Shown here piece after piece: positions 35,957 to 43,963 of a stretch of 64,000 bases of DNA. Below the pieces are notes generated by a model that was not told the DNA's origin, searched no databases, and saw only the letters and a list, made by a program, of their open reading frames with translations. How positions within the stretch are numbered: the first letter of the stretch is position 1; each line of letters opens with the position of its first letter. A program made the translations under genes and the position numbers. Origin of the DNA: Candidatus Liberimonas magnetica (GTDB taxonomy: Bacteria; Elusimicrobiota; Endomicrobiia; Endomicrobiales; JAFGIL01). The stretch lies in the NCBI GenBank assembly GCA_020523885.1, contig JAJAPY010000003.1:124001-188000 (forward strand), written 5' to 3'.

Positions 35957-37009
35957 ATGAATGAAATGAATATTATTCCTCATTCAAAACCATTTATCGG
36001 CAGTTCGGAGATTGAACAAGTATGCAAAATACTTGCTTCCGGGAAAATTGCTGCCGGCACCCAAGTATCTTTGTTTGAAAAATATTTCTCAAAATTTATG
36101 GGGCTAAAAAATGCCGCAGCTGTTTCATCCGGAACGGCAGCTCTCTACCTGGCGCTCCTTGCGCTTAAAATAAAAAATAATGACGAAGTAATAATACCGA
36201 GTTACGTATGCACTGCGGTATTAAATGCCGTTACCCTCTCAAATGCTAAACCTGTGTTTGCTGATTGCAACAGTGATGATTATAACATATCGGCAGAAGA
36301 CACTAAAAAAAAGATCACAACAAGGACAAAAGCTATTATAGTTCCGCACTTGTTCGGCTTGCCTGCTGATATTAAAACAATATGTTCTTTTGGCATACCG
36401 GTAATTGAAGACTGCGCTCAAACTCTTTCGGCGGATTGTTACGGCAAAAAAGCTGGCCAGTGGGGAGAAATATCGATATATTCATTTTATGCAACAAAAC
36501 CTTTTACGACAGGTGAAGGCGGGATGGCCCTGTCAAACAATAAGAAATATACTGAATTTATTATCGATTACATCAATTATGATGAAAAAACGGATTTAGA
36601 ACCAAGGTTTAACTTTAAAATGACTGACTTCCAGGCCGGGCTGGGCATAATCCAGCTTAAACGGTTACCTGATTTTCTTAAAATGCGTAAAATCATAGCA
36701 AACAAATACAACAAAGCATTCTCAGAAAAGGGATTACTGCTACCTGTCTCTTATCCGGAAAAAGAACATACTTTTTTCAGGTACGTTATCGGCAATGTAG
36801 CTAAGATAGATAAAAAGCTTTCAGCTTTTCAAAAAAAGGGTGTTACGGTGCGAAGACCTATTTTCATGCCTTTACACCTATACTTGAAAAAGAAAGGTTT
36901 TATCAATTCCGAAAAAGCCTGGAATACTTCTATATCACTTCCAATCTACCCGCAAATGACAAATAAAGAGATAGATAAAGTAATAGAGATTGCAGACGAT
37001 ATTTTATAG
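35957..37009 (+). CDS. DegT/DnrJ/EryC1 aminotransferase (PLP)
   Basis: A 350-aa sugar aminotransferase. NAAAVSSGTAALYLAL is the cofactor phosphate region, IPVIEDCAQTL holds the PLP-binding Asp, and SFYATKPFTTGEGG carries the internal-aldimine Lys (Lys181). Members transfer an amino group from glutamate to a keto-sugar nucleotide. With the SDR and RmlC-like enzymes this implies an amino-sugar in the polymer. Its TAG stop lies in the repeat at 37005-37126. Two Met codons (35957, 35966) are possible starts. Confidence 0.88.
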   Translation: MNEMNIIPHSKPFIGSSEIEQVCKILASGKIAAGTQVSLFEKYFSKFMGLKNAAAVSSGTAALYLALLALKIKNNDEVIIPSYVCTAVLNAVTLSNAKPVFADCNSDDYNISAEDTKKKITTRTKAIIVPHLFGLPADIKTICSFGIPVIEDCAQTLSADCYGKKAGQWGEISIYSFYATKPFTTGEGGMALSNNKKYTEFIIDYINYDEKTDLEPRFNFKMTDFQAGLGIIQLKRLPDFLKMRKIIANKYNKAFSEKGLLLPVSYPEKEHTFFRYVIGNVAKIDKKLSAFQKKGVTVRRPIFMPLHLYLKKKGFINSEKAWNTSISLPIYPQMTNKEIDKVIEIADDIL

Positions 37010-37126
37010 CGTATAGAATCCCCATGTTTAAGGTGTAAGGGATAAGGTCTAAGGTCTAAGATTTAAAACTTACCCCTTACACCTTGTTCCTTATCCATGT
37101 TTTTATACGCTTTCCGCTGCACGCTA
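37005..37126. repeat. Nested degenerate-word hairpin: AGCGTATAG outer arms, TAAGGTGTAAGGG inner arms
   Basis: Outer: TATAGCGTATAG (37006-37015) against TATACGCTTTCC...GCACGCTA (37104-37126). Inner: TAAGGTGTAAGGGATAAGG (37029-37047), followed by TCTAAGGTCTAAG, against CTTACCCCTTACACC and TTCCTTATCC (37069-37096). Two word families are combined in one structure. The stop codon of the aminotransferase gene is inside the outer left arm. Confidence 0.8.
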
Positions 37127-37140
37127 ATAAAGGATTCTTA

Positions 37141-37815
37141 ATGATAGTAGGTATTCATCAGCCGCAGTTTATGCCCTGGTTGGGTTATCTGGACAAAATA
37201 CTTAAGTCCGATATTTTTGTATTCCTTGATGATGTGCAATTTAAGAAAAATGAATGGCAAAACAGGAACCGTATAAAAACCGCTCAAGGGCCTCAATGGC
37301 TGACCGTCCCCGTTTCATTCCACTTTCCTGAAAAAATAACAGAAGTAAAGATCAATAACGAAACAAACTGGAAAAAAAATCACAACAATGCTTTTATTAC
37401 AAATTATACAAAGGCAAAGTATTCTAACGATATTGTAATGCTTTTTTCTGATGTTTATGGAAAAGACTGGGAATATTTATCAGAACTTAACATTCAAGTT
37501 ACCCTTAAGCTAATGGGATACCTGGGAATAAAAACTAAAACATTACGCTCCTCAGAAATGGAAACCACGGGCACTTCAACAGAAAGGCTGGTGAGCATCT
37601 GCCGGCAATTAGAAGCTGACATATATCTATCTGGAGCGGGCGGGAAAGATTACCTTGAGGAAAACAAGTTTTCCGAAGCTAATATCAAGGTTATTTTCCA
37701 GGAGTTCAAACATCCTGTTTATCCACAGTGTTTCGGAGAATTCATTTCAAACCTATCGGCCATTGACCTGTTATTCAATTGCGGCCCGGACAGCAGGGAT
37801 ATACTTATTAGATAA
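37141..37815 (+). CDS. WbqC-like family protein
   Basis: VGIHQPQFMPWLGYLDKI and FVFLDDVQFKKNEWQNRNRI are the hallmark N-terminal motifs of the WbqC family. LTVPVSF and IYLSGAGGKDYLEENKF follow in the usual order. Members are found in O-antigen and capsule clusters near aminotransferases and are suspected to act on amino-sugars, but no biochemical activity is settled. I chose ATG 37141 because it is preceded by AAAGGA and the family motif begins immediately after; the upstream TTG at 37084 falls in a repeat. The stop lies in another repeat. Confidence 0.87.
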   Translation: MIVGIHQPQFMPWLGYLDKILKSDIFVFLDDVQFKKNEWQNRNRIKTAQGPQWLTVPVSFHFPEKITEVKINNETNWKKNHNNAFITNYTKAKYSNDIVMLFSDVYGKDWEYLSELNIQVTLKLMGYLGIKTKTLRSSEMETTGTSTERLVSICRQLEADIYLSGAGGKDYLEENKFSEANIKVIFQEFKHPVYPQCFGEFISNLSAIDLLFNCGPDSRDILIR

Positions 37816-37893
37816 GGGTTAAGATATAGATTATGGAAAAATAAGAATTTTTACAGTTAGTTTAATCTCTTTACCTTTATTTTAATCTGTACC
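37811..37893. repeat. Degenerate-word inverted repeat, GATAAGGGTTAAGATATAG family
   Basis: The left arm GATAAGGGTTAAGATATAG (37811-37829) and GATTATGG faces a right arm with TTTAATCTCTTTACC and TTTTAATCTGTACC (37859-37893). Same type as 50356-50418. The WbqC-like stop codon (37813-37815) is inside the left arm. Confidence 0.65.
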
Positions 37894-37922
37894 ATGAACG
37901 CTAAATAATATATGGATAACTG

Positions 37923-39314
37923 ATGAAACGTGTGTTGGCACTCCTATTTATACTGCTACTTTTGGCCGAGGTTTTAAATGCCGGGATGCAGAGAGTATCA
38001 TGTATTATTCATCTACATTCTTCTTTCAGCTACGACAAATTCCTGTCTTTAGCGGAAATAGCAGGTGAACTGCACAATAAAAACATCGACGTATTAATGC
38101 TGACCGACCATGCGTCCGTACACCTTGAATACGGGCTATGGCCATTTGAAAATTTGTTAAAAAGAACGTATTCTGATAATTCCGTTATAAAAGCGGGCCC
38201 GGAAAAATACTTTTTAGAAATAAAGAAAGCTGAAATTGATAATCCAGGCCTGATGATAATTCCGGGGGTTGAAGCAAATGTATTCTACTACTGGACAGGA
38301 AACCCGTTCCGCGGAAAGCTTACCTTAAATGATTGGAATAAGCACATGCTTATAATCGGGCTGGAGAAACCTTCCGATTATTATAGTTTACCCATTCTTG
38401 CCAACCCTCATTACAAAAAATTCAATGCTATCCTTTTATGGCCTGTTATCCTGATTTTTGTAGGGTTTGTATTAGGATATAAAAATATATTTTCCTTATT
38501 TATTATAGTCACCGGAATGCTGTTTCTATTAATAAACTACCCTTTTACCAGCGCCGAATTTAACCAGTATTACGGGCACAAAGGTGAAAAACCGTATCAA
38601 AACCTGATAAACTATGCCAACCAGAAAGGAGCTTTAACCTATTGGGCTCATCCTGAAGCTCCGAATTACGACAATCCTCAAAATCTTGGCCCTGTGAATG
38701 CTATTACAAAAAAATACCCGGAAAGCATTTTAAATACCTTGGATTATACCGGCTTTGCCATTTATGCGGAAGGCTATAGGGCTGTCGGCCAGCCTGGAGG
38801 CTTCTGGGACCAGGCTTTATTAGAGTATTGCAGTGGAAAAAGGGCAAAGCCTGTCTGGGCTATCGGCGAACGTGATTATAGCACGGATAAAACAATATTA
38901 GCTGCGTTATTTAATGAGCTCTGGGTAAAAGACAAAACCAAAGAATCGGTCATGGAGAGCCTTAAAAACGGGAATTGTTATACCGTCTGGAAAACACCCG
39001 ACTGGGGTTTAACTCTTGATGATTTTTATGTTTCAAACGGGAAAGATACCGCAGTCTGCGGGCAGGAAATACAATATCTCGGCCCGCCAAGGATAAGTTT
39101 ATCCGTAGGCTCGACAGACAACAAAGAACATAAACTCAGCATTAAGCTGATAAAAAACGGAGAAATACTGAGGGTGTTCGAAGGCGCCACACCCCTGAAA
39201 ATAATCTACGATGATACGTCAAATTTTGATGCGGGAAAAAGTTATTACCGGCTTGTCGTTGAAGGCCAGACAAATTGCCATATAGCGCTCAACCCCGTTT
39301 TCGTTAAAAAGTGA
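37923..39314 (+). CDS. PHP-domain protein with signal and internal membrane segments
   Basis: An N-terminal signal-like helix (about 1-20) precedes the PHP core: IIHLHSSFSYD (His30, His32), MLTDHAS (61-65) and WAHPEAPN (His243). Between the second and third metal motifs two strong hydrophobic helices (about 168-185 and 187-206) are inserted. The C-terminal 100 residues are a beta-rich domain. The catalytic part therefore appears to sit at a membrane, probably periplasmic if the signal is used. No named family with this layout comes to mind. It is the second of three PHP genes in the cluster. Confidence 0.7.
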   Translation: MKRVLALLFILLLLAEVLNAGMQRVSCIIHLHSSFSYDKFLSLAEIAGELHNKNIDVLMLTDHASVHLEYGLWPFENLLKRTYSDNSVIKAGPEKYFLEIKKAEIDNPGLMIIPGVEANVFYYWTGNPFRGKLTLNDWNKHMLIIGLEKPSDYYSLPILANPHYKKFNAILLWPVILIFVGFVLGYKNIFSLFIIVTGMLFLLINYPFTSAEFNQYYGHKGEKPYQNLINYANQKGALTYWAHPEAPNYDNPQNLGPVNAITKKYPESILNTLDYTGFAIYAEGYRAVGQPGGFWDQALLEYCSGKRAKPVWAIGERDYSTDKTILAALFNELWVKDKTKESVMESLKNGNCYTVWKTPDWGLTLDDFYVSNGKDTAVCGQEIQYLGPPRISLSVGSTDNKEHKLSIKLIKNGEILRVFEGATPLKIIYDDTSNFDAGKSYYRLVVEGQTNCHIALNPVFVKK

Positions 39315-39339
39315 ATTTATTTGATTTTTATGATATAAT
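39311..39339 (+). promoter_or_regulatory. Possible promoter before the ExeA-like gene
   Basis: TATAAT (39334-39339) with GTGAAT 17 bp upstream (39311-39316). The -10 box is consensus, the -35 weak. It would start transcription near 39346, just ahead of the GATTACGG repeat and gene 39457. Confidence 0.4.
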
Positions 39340-39360
39340 AGGGACGATAAATATTGTTCC

Positions 39361-39446
39361 TTGATTACGGTGATTAAACGGCAAGATTATAGTGATAAAT
39401 CTTTGACGTAGCACCGTAATCAGTTTTTAAAAATCGCTGTAATCAA
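39361..39446. repeat. Intergenic inverted repeat, TTGATTACGGTGATTA family
   Basis: TTGATTACGGTGATTA (39361-39376) and AAGATTATAGTGATAAA (39383-39399) on the left; GCACCGTAATCAG (39411-39423) and GCTGTAATCAA (39436-39446) on the right. These give two consecutive imperfect stems. Confidence 0.78.
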
Positions 39447-39456
39447 CCAGGATGCT

Positions 39457-40257
39457 ATGTACGAAAAATATTGGAACTTAAATGAAAACCCTTTTGAGAA
39501 CACTCCTGATACTAAATTCCTTTACAACTCCCTCCAACATGAAGAGGGGCTCAACCGTATGCTTTATGTAGTAAAAGAAGGAAAAGGAGCAGGCCTTTTG
39601 ACCGGTGTTTACGGCTGCGGGAAAACGCTGCTTGCACGGGCACTTATGAAAGAGCTTGAGAGCTCGATTTATAAAGTGGCGATACTTACAAACCCGAGGC
39701 TTGACGACATCGAGATGCTGAGGATGATAGCTTACCACTTGGGCACGACCCAACCCCCGACCCATAAAGCGGATGTACTTATAACTCTTGAAAAGATATT
39801 TCGGAATAATTTAAGCGATGGCAAAAAAACAGTTGTAGTTATTGATGAGGCGCATGCTATAGAAGACAAGAATATCTTTGAAGAAATACGGCTTCTCTTG
39901 AATTATCAGCTGGAAGATAAATTCCTTCTTACGCTCCTTATCCTGGGCCAGCCGGAACTCAAAGAAAAAATCGAAGCGAACAAGCAGTTGAACCAGAGGA
40001 TAGCGATGCGTTTTTTTCTGCAGGCCCTGGAAAAAAATGACACTGACAATTACATAAGGTTCAGGCTTAAAAAAGCCGGAGGGAACCAGGACCTATTCAC
40101 AGCCGAGGCCATGGCTTTGATACATGAACGCTCAGGGGGTATACCAAGAAGGATAAACCAGTTATGCGATACGTCTTTGCTTACAGGCTACGGAAAAGAG
40201 GCGAAAACTATCGATAAAGATATAGTTCAGGAAACAATAAGCAGTTTGTCATTGTGA
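39457..40257 (+). CDS. ExeA/GspA-like AAA+ ATPase
   Basis: A 266-aa ATPase: YEKYWNLNENPFENTPD at the start is the ExeA-type hallmark, Walker A GVYGCGKT (50-57), Walker B VVVIDEAH (126-133), and sensor segment LILGQPEL. HERSGGIPRRINQLCD closes the family profile. In exopolysaccharide/exosortase clusters such ATPases are common, but here no exosortase gene or PEP-CTERM protein is visible. It lacks the C-terminal peptidoglycan-binding domain of full ExeA. The likely role is ATP-driven control or remodelling at the membrane. Confidence 0.85.
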   Translation: MYEKYWNLNENPFENTPDTKFLYNSLQHEEGLNRMLYVVKEGKGAGLLTGVYGCGKTLLARALMKELESSIYKVAILTNPRLDDIEMLRMIAYHLGTTQPPTHKADVLITLEKIFRNNLSDGKKTVVVIDEAHAIEDKNIFEEIRLLLNYQLEDKFLLTLLILGQPELKEKIEANKQLNQRIAMRFFLQALEKNDTDNYIRFRLKKAGGNQDLFTAEAMALIHERSGGIPRRINQLCDTSLLTGYGKEAKTIDKDIVQETISSLSL

Positions 40258-40275
40258 CACTGAATAGAATAAAAC

Positions 40276-40353
40276 CAGGGATAGGGGGTAAGGTGTAAGG
40301 GATAAGTGAGACCGAGGTTTTTCTTACACCTTACTCTTTACACCTTATCCCTG
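40276..40353. repeat. Degenerate-word inverted repeat, TAAGGTGTAAGGGATAAG family
   Basis: Left arm CAGGGATAGGGGG plus TAAGGTGTAAGGGATAAG (40276-40306). Right arm CTTACACCTTACTC plus TTTACACCTTATCCCTG (40323-40353). Nearly the whole length pairs, with a short loop. It ends 10 nt before the GGAG ribosome site of the next gene. Confidence 0.82.
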
Positions 40354-40371
40354 AAGTCAATGGAGATGATC

Positions 40372-40986
40372 ATGAAAATTCTTGCCATAGGATCACATCC
40401 GGACGATATTGAGTTTGGCTGCGGGGGTACGTTATGCAAACTTTCAAGAAACGGGCATAAGATAAATATTCTTGTTATGACAAAAGGGCATCACGGCGGG
40501 GATGAAAGAATAAGGGAAAAAGAGCAGGAAAAATCCGCAAAGATGCTAAATGCGAAATTGATCTGGGGAGGGTTCACAGACACTCAGATTCCGATAGTAA
40601 AAAGTACAATAAACCTCATCGAACACCACATCAAAGAAATACAACCGGATATTATTTTTGTGCCGTTCCGGGAAGATACCCACCAGGACCACAGGGCGGT
40701 TTCCCGTGCGACCCTTACGGCTACGAGATATATAAAGAATGTCCTGTTCTACGAAGGGCCAACGACCGTCAATTTCTCGCCGGCAAGCGTTTTTGTAGAT
40801 ATAGGTTCTGTATTCAATAATAAACTTAAGCTCCTTAAAGCGCATAAATCACAGGTTTTTGCTACAAGGATAGCTGACCTCTCAATCCTGGAGAGCGTTC
40901 ATGCTACTGCAGTTTTTCGAGGCCTGCAAAACAGGGTTAAATTTGCCGAAAGCTTCGTACCGTTAAGGATGCAAGTATTTTTGTAG
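40372..40986 (+). CDS. LmbE/PIG-L family deacetylase
   Basis: A 204-aa protein starting MKILAIGSHPDDIEFGCGG, with the HPDD zinc site and catalytic Asp. The second zinc His is in EDTHQDHRAVSRA. PIG-L proteins deacetylate N-acetylglucosaminyl groups on lipids or sugars. The start at 40372 has a GGAG site 6 nt upstream; the longer form (from 40306) would translate a repeat. It likely works in the cytoplasm on a lipid- or nucleotide-linked amino-sugar in this polysaccharide pathway. Confidence 0.88.
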   Translation: MKILAIGSHPDDIEFGCGGTLCKLSRNGHKINILVMTKGHHGGDERIREKEQEKSAKMLNAKLIWGGFTDTQIPIVKSTINLIEHHIKEIQPDIIFVPFREDTHQDHRAVSRATLTATRYIKNVLFYEGPTTVNFSPASVFVDIGSVFNNKLKLLKAHKSQVFATRIADLSILESVHATAVFRGLQNRVKFAESFVPLRMQVFL

Positions 40987-41011
40987 AACCAGCTTACAGC
41001 TGAAGGTATTT

Positions 41012-42166
41012 ATGAAAGATAACGATCACTGGCGGAAAGCGTATTATGTATTATTAGCAATACTTCTTGTCATTTTAATTCAGCCGAGCGGCGGAACCTG
41101 GGCTTTTTTATTGGGTGTGCGGTGGTTATATATCCTAATGCTTTCCTTCGTCTGTGCACAGCTTCTGGTACCTGTTACGATAAAGCTTGCCTTTAAATAC
41201 GGAGTTTTAGACCATCCTGACCAAGAAAGGAAAATACATAAATCCCCTATCCCGAGGATAGGAGGCACCGCGATATTTTTAGCCATCATCCTTACCTGCT
41301 TAAGAAATTTTAAGTTTACCCCGGAGTTCACAAGCCTGATAATAGGAAGTTCCATTATCTACCTGACGGGATTTATTGACGATATCCATCCTCTTTCAGC
41401 AATGACGCGCATAATCGCACAGCTTATCGCATGTTTTATAGTTATAAACAGCGGGATTTGCATGACGATTATTCCCTATGGCGTTCCTTTTAAAAAAACC
41501 ATAGAAGTAGTTCTGACCGTAATCTGGCTTATAGGGATAGCAAATGCCCTGAATTTTTTAGACGGAGTTGACGGCCTGGCCGCCGGAATGACGGCTTTGT
41601 GCGCTTCCCTTTTCTTTGTTATTTCACTTCCCACCCATCAGAAGCACCTTGGTTATTTATCAATAGCAATTACCGGTTCATGCCTTGGTTTTTTGACATA
41701 TAACTGGAAACCTGCTGTGGTATATATGGGCGATGCAGGCGCCACCTTCTTGGGGTTTTTACTTGCAGGACTTTCAATAATGGGCGGCTGGGCCTATAAC
41801 AGCCCGTTGGTATCCTGCGCTACGCCTATATTAATACTAGGTATACCTATTTTTGACATGATATATATTACGATTTCAAGGATAAAGAACGGGCAGGTAA
41901 AAACATTCACCCAATGGCTCGAATATACCGGAAGAGACCATTTCCATCACAGGCTTATGCATCTTGGTTTATCCGAAGTCCAGACGGTTATTTTTATCCT
42001 GGCTGTTAATCTTTGCATCGGCCTTGGAGCTATTGTGGTAAGGGATACCGAAACCAGGTACACATTCATAGTTCTTTTTCAAAGTACTTTAATATTCTTA
42101 ATAATAACGGTTTTAATGATACTTGGAAAAGACAGGACTATAAGAATTATAGAGAATAATAAATGA
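41012..42166 (+). CDS. Undecaprenyl-phosphate sugar-1-phosphate transferase (WecA/MraY family)
   Basis: A 384-aa protein with about ten membrane helices. Conserved elements in order: IHKSPIPRIGGTAIF, FIDDIHPL, NALNFLDGVDGLAAG, MGDAGATFLG and RDHFHHRL. Such enzymes put the first sugar-1-phosphate on undecaprenyl phosphate. No other initiating transferase (WbaP type) is visible, so this is the best candidate for starting the repeat unit. It could alternatively serve O-antigen or teichoic-acid-like glycans. Its 3' end overlaps the beta-barrel gene by 4 bp. Confidence 0.92.
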   Translation: MKDNDHWRKAYYVLLAILLVILIQPSGGTWAFLLGVRWLYILMLSFVCAQLLVPVTIKLAFKYGVLDHPDQERKIHKSPIPRIGGTAIFLAIILTCLRNFKFTPEFTSLIIGSSIIYLTGFIDDIHPLSAMTRIIAQLIACFIVINSGICMTIIPYGVPFKKTIEVVLTVIWLIGIANALNFLDGVDGLAAGMTALCASLFFVISLPTHQKHLGYLSIAITGSCLGFLTYNWKPAVVYMGDAGATFLGFLLAGLSIMGGWAYNSPLVSCATPILILGIPIFDMIYITISRIKNGQVKTFTQWLEYTGRDHFHHRLMHLGLSEVQTVIFILAVNLCIGLGAIVVRDTETRYTFIVLFQSTLIFLIITVLMILGKDRTIRIIENNK

Positions 42167-42921
42167 ATTTTAAAGTTTTATTTTATATATTGCTATCTTT
42201 CATGTTATTCCTGCCAGGCCTTTCTCAGGCAAGAATAAATATTTTTGACCCTTGGCATCCGGGGCAGGATTCCGCAATTGGAGATGTCAATTCGTATCAA
42301 TCTGTATTTACTTTTAAAAGCGGAACAAATTTCTTTGAACTTCCTGTACATTTCACTTACATTGCAACCGACAAAACAGAAGCAGGCGGTGCCTGGGGAA
42401 TAAAATCAGCAGGTGGTAAAACAGGGATTAATGACCTCCAATTAGGCATTAAATACCAATTAATGGACGGGCTAGGAAATAAGCCGGCGGTGCTAGGAGA
42501 AATAGCAGCGTCGCTTCCTACGGCAGACTCTACCCGGGAGCTTGGGCTTGGCTCTGCGGGATTTTATGTGCATTGGGCGTTAGAAAAAAAGTTTGAAAAT
42601 ATCGTAGGTTATTTTGGCCTGGGGCTCGGGATTTTCGGCGAAAACAGCGATAAGGTCAAGCAAGGCAATATATTTATGTACCATATCGGAACAAGCTTCC
42701 CCTATAAGAATAAATACAGGTTACACACCGAACTTAAAGGTTATAACCACAGCAACACCAAAATTAACGGAGTGGAGTTTTTGGATTCATATCAAGAAAT
42801 GTATTTTGCCCCTGGAGTTAACTACTTCTGGAAAAAGAAGCATACATTATCCGCTTCCTTATTAATTGGTTTAACATCCAAATCCAACGATCTAGGCTTA
42901 TTTCTAGCCTGCAATTTCTAA
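42163..42921 (+). CDS. Predicted outer-membrane beta-barrel protein (MetA-like)
   Basis: A signal peptide (about 1-22, ending SQARI) and a chain of amphipathic beta strands ending in LACNF with a C-terminal Phe, as in outer-membrane proteins. SAGGKTGINDLQLGIKYQL resembles the Phenol_MetA_deg barrel family. The function is unknown, possibly a pore. Only 252 aa, so a small barrel of about 10-12 strands. It starts 4 bp inside the WecA-like gene, hence co-translated. Confidence 0.7.
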   Translation: MNFKVLFYILLSFMLFLPGLSQARINIFDPWHPGQDSAIGDVNSYQSVFTFKSGTNFFELPVHFTYIATDKTEAGGAWGIKSAGGKTGINDLQLGIKYQLMDGLGNKPAVLGEIAASLPTADSTRELGLGSAGFYVHWALEKKFENIVGYFGLGLGIFGENSDKVKQGNIFMYHIGTSFPYKNKYRLHTELKGYNHSNTKINGVEFLDSYQEMYFAPGVNYFWKKKHTLSASLLIGLTSKSNDLGLFLACNF

Positions 42922-42927
42922 ATGCAC

Positions 42928-43020
42928 AGCGTTTAGCGTAGAGCGTAGAGCGAATAGGAATATCAAAGTCTGATAGGTTTTAGCTTTTCTAAACCCTAAA
43001 CGCTATCCGCTGTACGCTAG
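42928..43020. repeat. Degenerate-word inverted repeat, GCGTTTAGCGTAGAGCG family
   Basis: Left arm AGCGTTTAGCGTAGAGCG plus TAGAGCGAATAGG (42928-42957). Right arm CTAAACCCTAAACGC plus TATCCGCTGTACGCTAG (42990-43020). The arms share the words of 33364-33420 and the outer arms of 37005-37126. It fills the gap between the barrel gene and the next PHP gene. Confidence 0.8.
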
Positions 43021-43027
43021 AAATAAT

Positions 43028-43909
43028 ATGGAACCTATTCTAAAGAATATCGACCTTCACGTACATACCACTTATTCTGACGGCTCCTTTAAACCCGCTG
43101 AAGCTGTACAATATGCAAAAAAAATGGATCTAGCTGCCATAGGCATAACAGACCACGACATAACCGACGGCATACCGGAGGCTATAGAGGAGGGAAAAAC
43201 TCAAGGTATTGAAATCATTCCAGGAGTTGAACTGTCATCCGGCATAGGAAACAACCAGGAATTGGAGCTGCATATCTTGGGTTACTTCATTAATTTTGAA
43301 GACCAGCCATTTCAGGAAACACTGCTTAATTTCAGAAAAGCCCGTTTAGTAAGGGCACAGAATATCCTAAAAAAACTCAGTAAAGAAGGCGTCTACCTTA
43401 AAGAATCAGATATTTTCAAGGACCATGAAAAAGGGTCTATAGGAAGGCTTCATTTTGCCAAGGTAATGCTCGAACAGGAGTATGTAAAAGATATATCTGA
43501 AGCATTTAAAAAGTACCTTGGCTATAACAAACCCGCCTATGTGCCAAAATACCGTTTAAAAGTTGAAGAAGCCATAAAAATGATATTAAGAGTAGGCGGC
43601 ATTCCTGTCCTTGCTCACCCTGTAATAGGAAGTTACCACGTCAAAAATATTCTAAAGGACCTTGTAAATTTCGGTCTTAAAGGCATAGAAGTCTGGCATA
43701 TAAAACACCCTCCAGTTATTACTGAAGAGTTTACTCAGATAGGCAATAAATTAGGGCTTGTTTTGACAGGCGGTTCTGATTGCCATGGACAAATGGTGGA
43801 TGGATCCGCGATAATGGGAAAGGTCAATGTCCCTTATAGCGTTTTAGATGGCCTTAAAAGAGCCAAGCAGGATATCGATAAAGAAAATATGCTAAAAAAT
43901 GTTGTGTAA
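43028..43909 (+). CDS. PHP-domain phosphoesterase (YciV/RNase AM-like)
   Basis: A 293-aa PHP protein with metal motifs IDLHVHTTYSDGSF (Asp9, His11, His13), IGITDHDITDG, VLAHPVIGSYH and GGSDCHGQM. It matches the 3',5'-nucleoside-bisphosphate phosphatase/RNase AM group in length and motif spacing. That role (nucleotide or RNA 5'-end turnover) is housekeeping and need not relate to the polysaccharide genes. Last gene of the long forward-strand run. No ribosome site is obvious upstream, where the repeat ends. Confidence 0.85.
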   Translation: MEPILKNIDLHVHTTYSDGSFKPAEAVQYAKKMDLAAIGITDHDITDGIPEAIEEGKTQGIEIIPGVELSSGIGNNQELELHILGYFINFEDQPFQETLLNFRKARLVRAQNILKKLSKEGVYLKESDIFKDHEKGSIGRLHFAKVMLEQEYVKDISEAFKKYLGYNKPAYVPKYRLKVEEAIKMILRVGGIPVLAHPVIGSYHVKNILKDLVNFGLKGIEVWHIKHPPVITEEFTQIGNKLGLVLTGGSDCHGQMVDGSAIMGKVNVPYSVLDGLKRAKQDIDKENMLKNVV

Positions 43910-43925
43910 TGATTTAATGTGTTGT

Positions 43926-43948
43926 ATTTTAAATGATTAATTTAAAAT
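43926..43948. terminator. AT-rich hairpin between convergent genes
   Basis: ATTTTAAAT (43926-43934), a 5-nt loop and ATTTAAAAT (43940-43948): a perfect but A/T-only stem. It may weakly terminate either convergent transcript. Confidence 0.35.
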
Positions 43949-43963
43949 ATATAAAGTTATACA

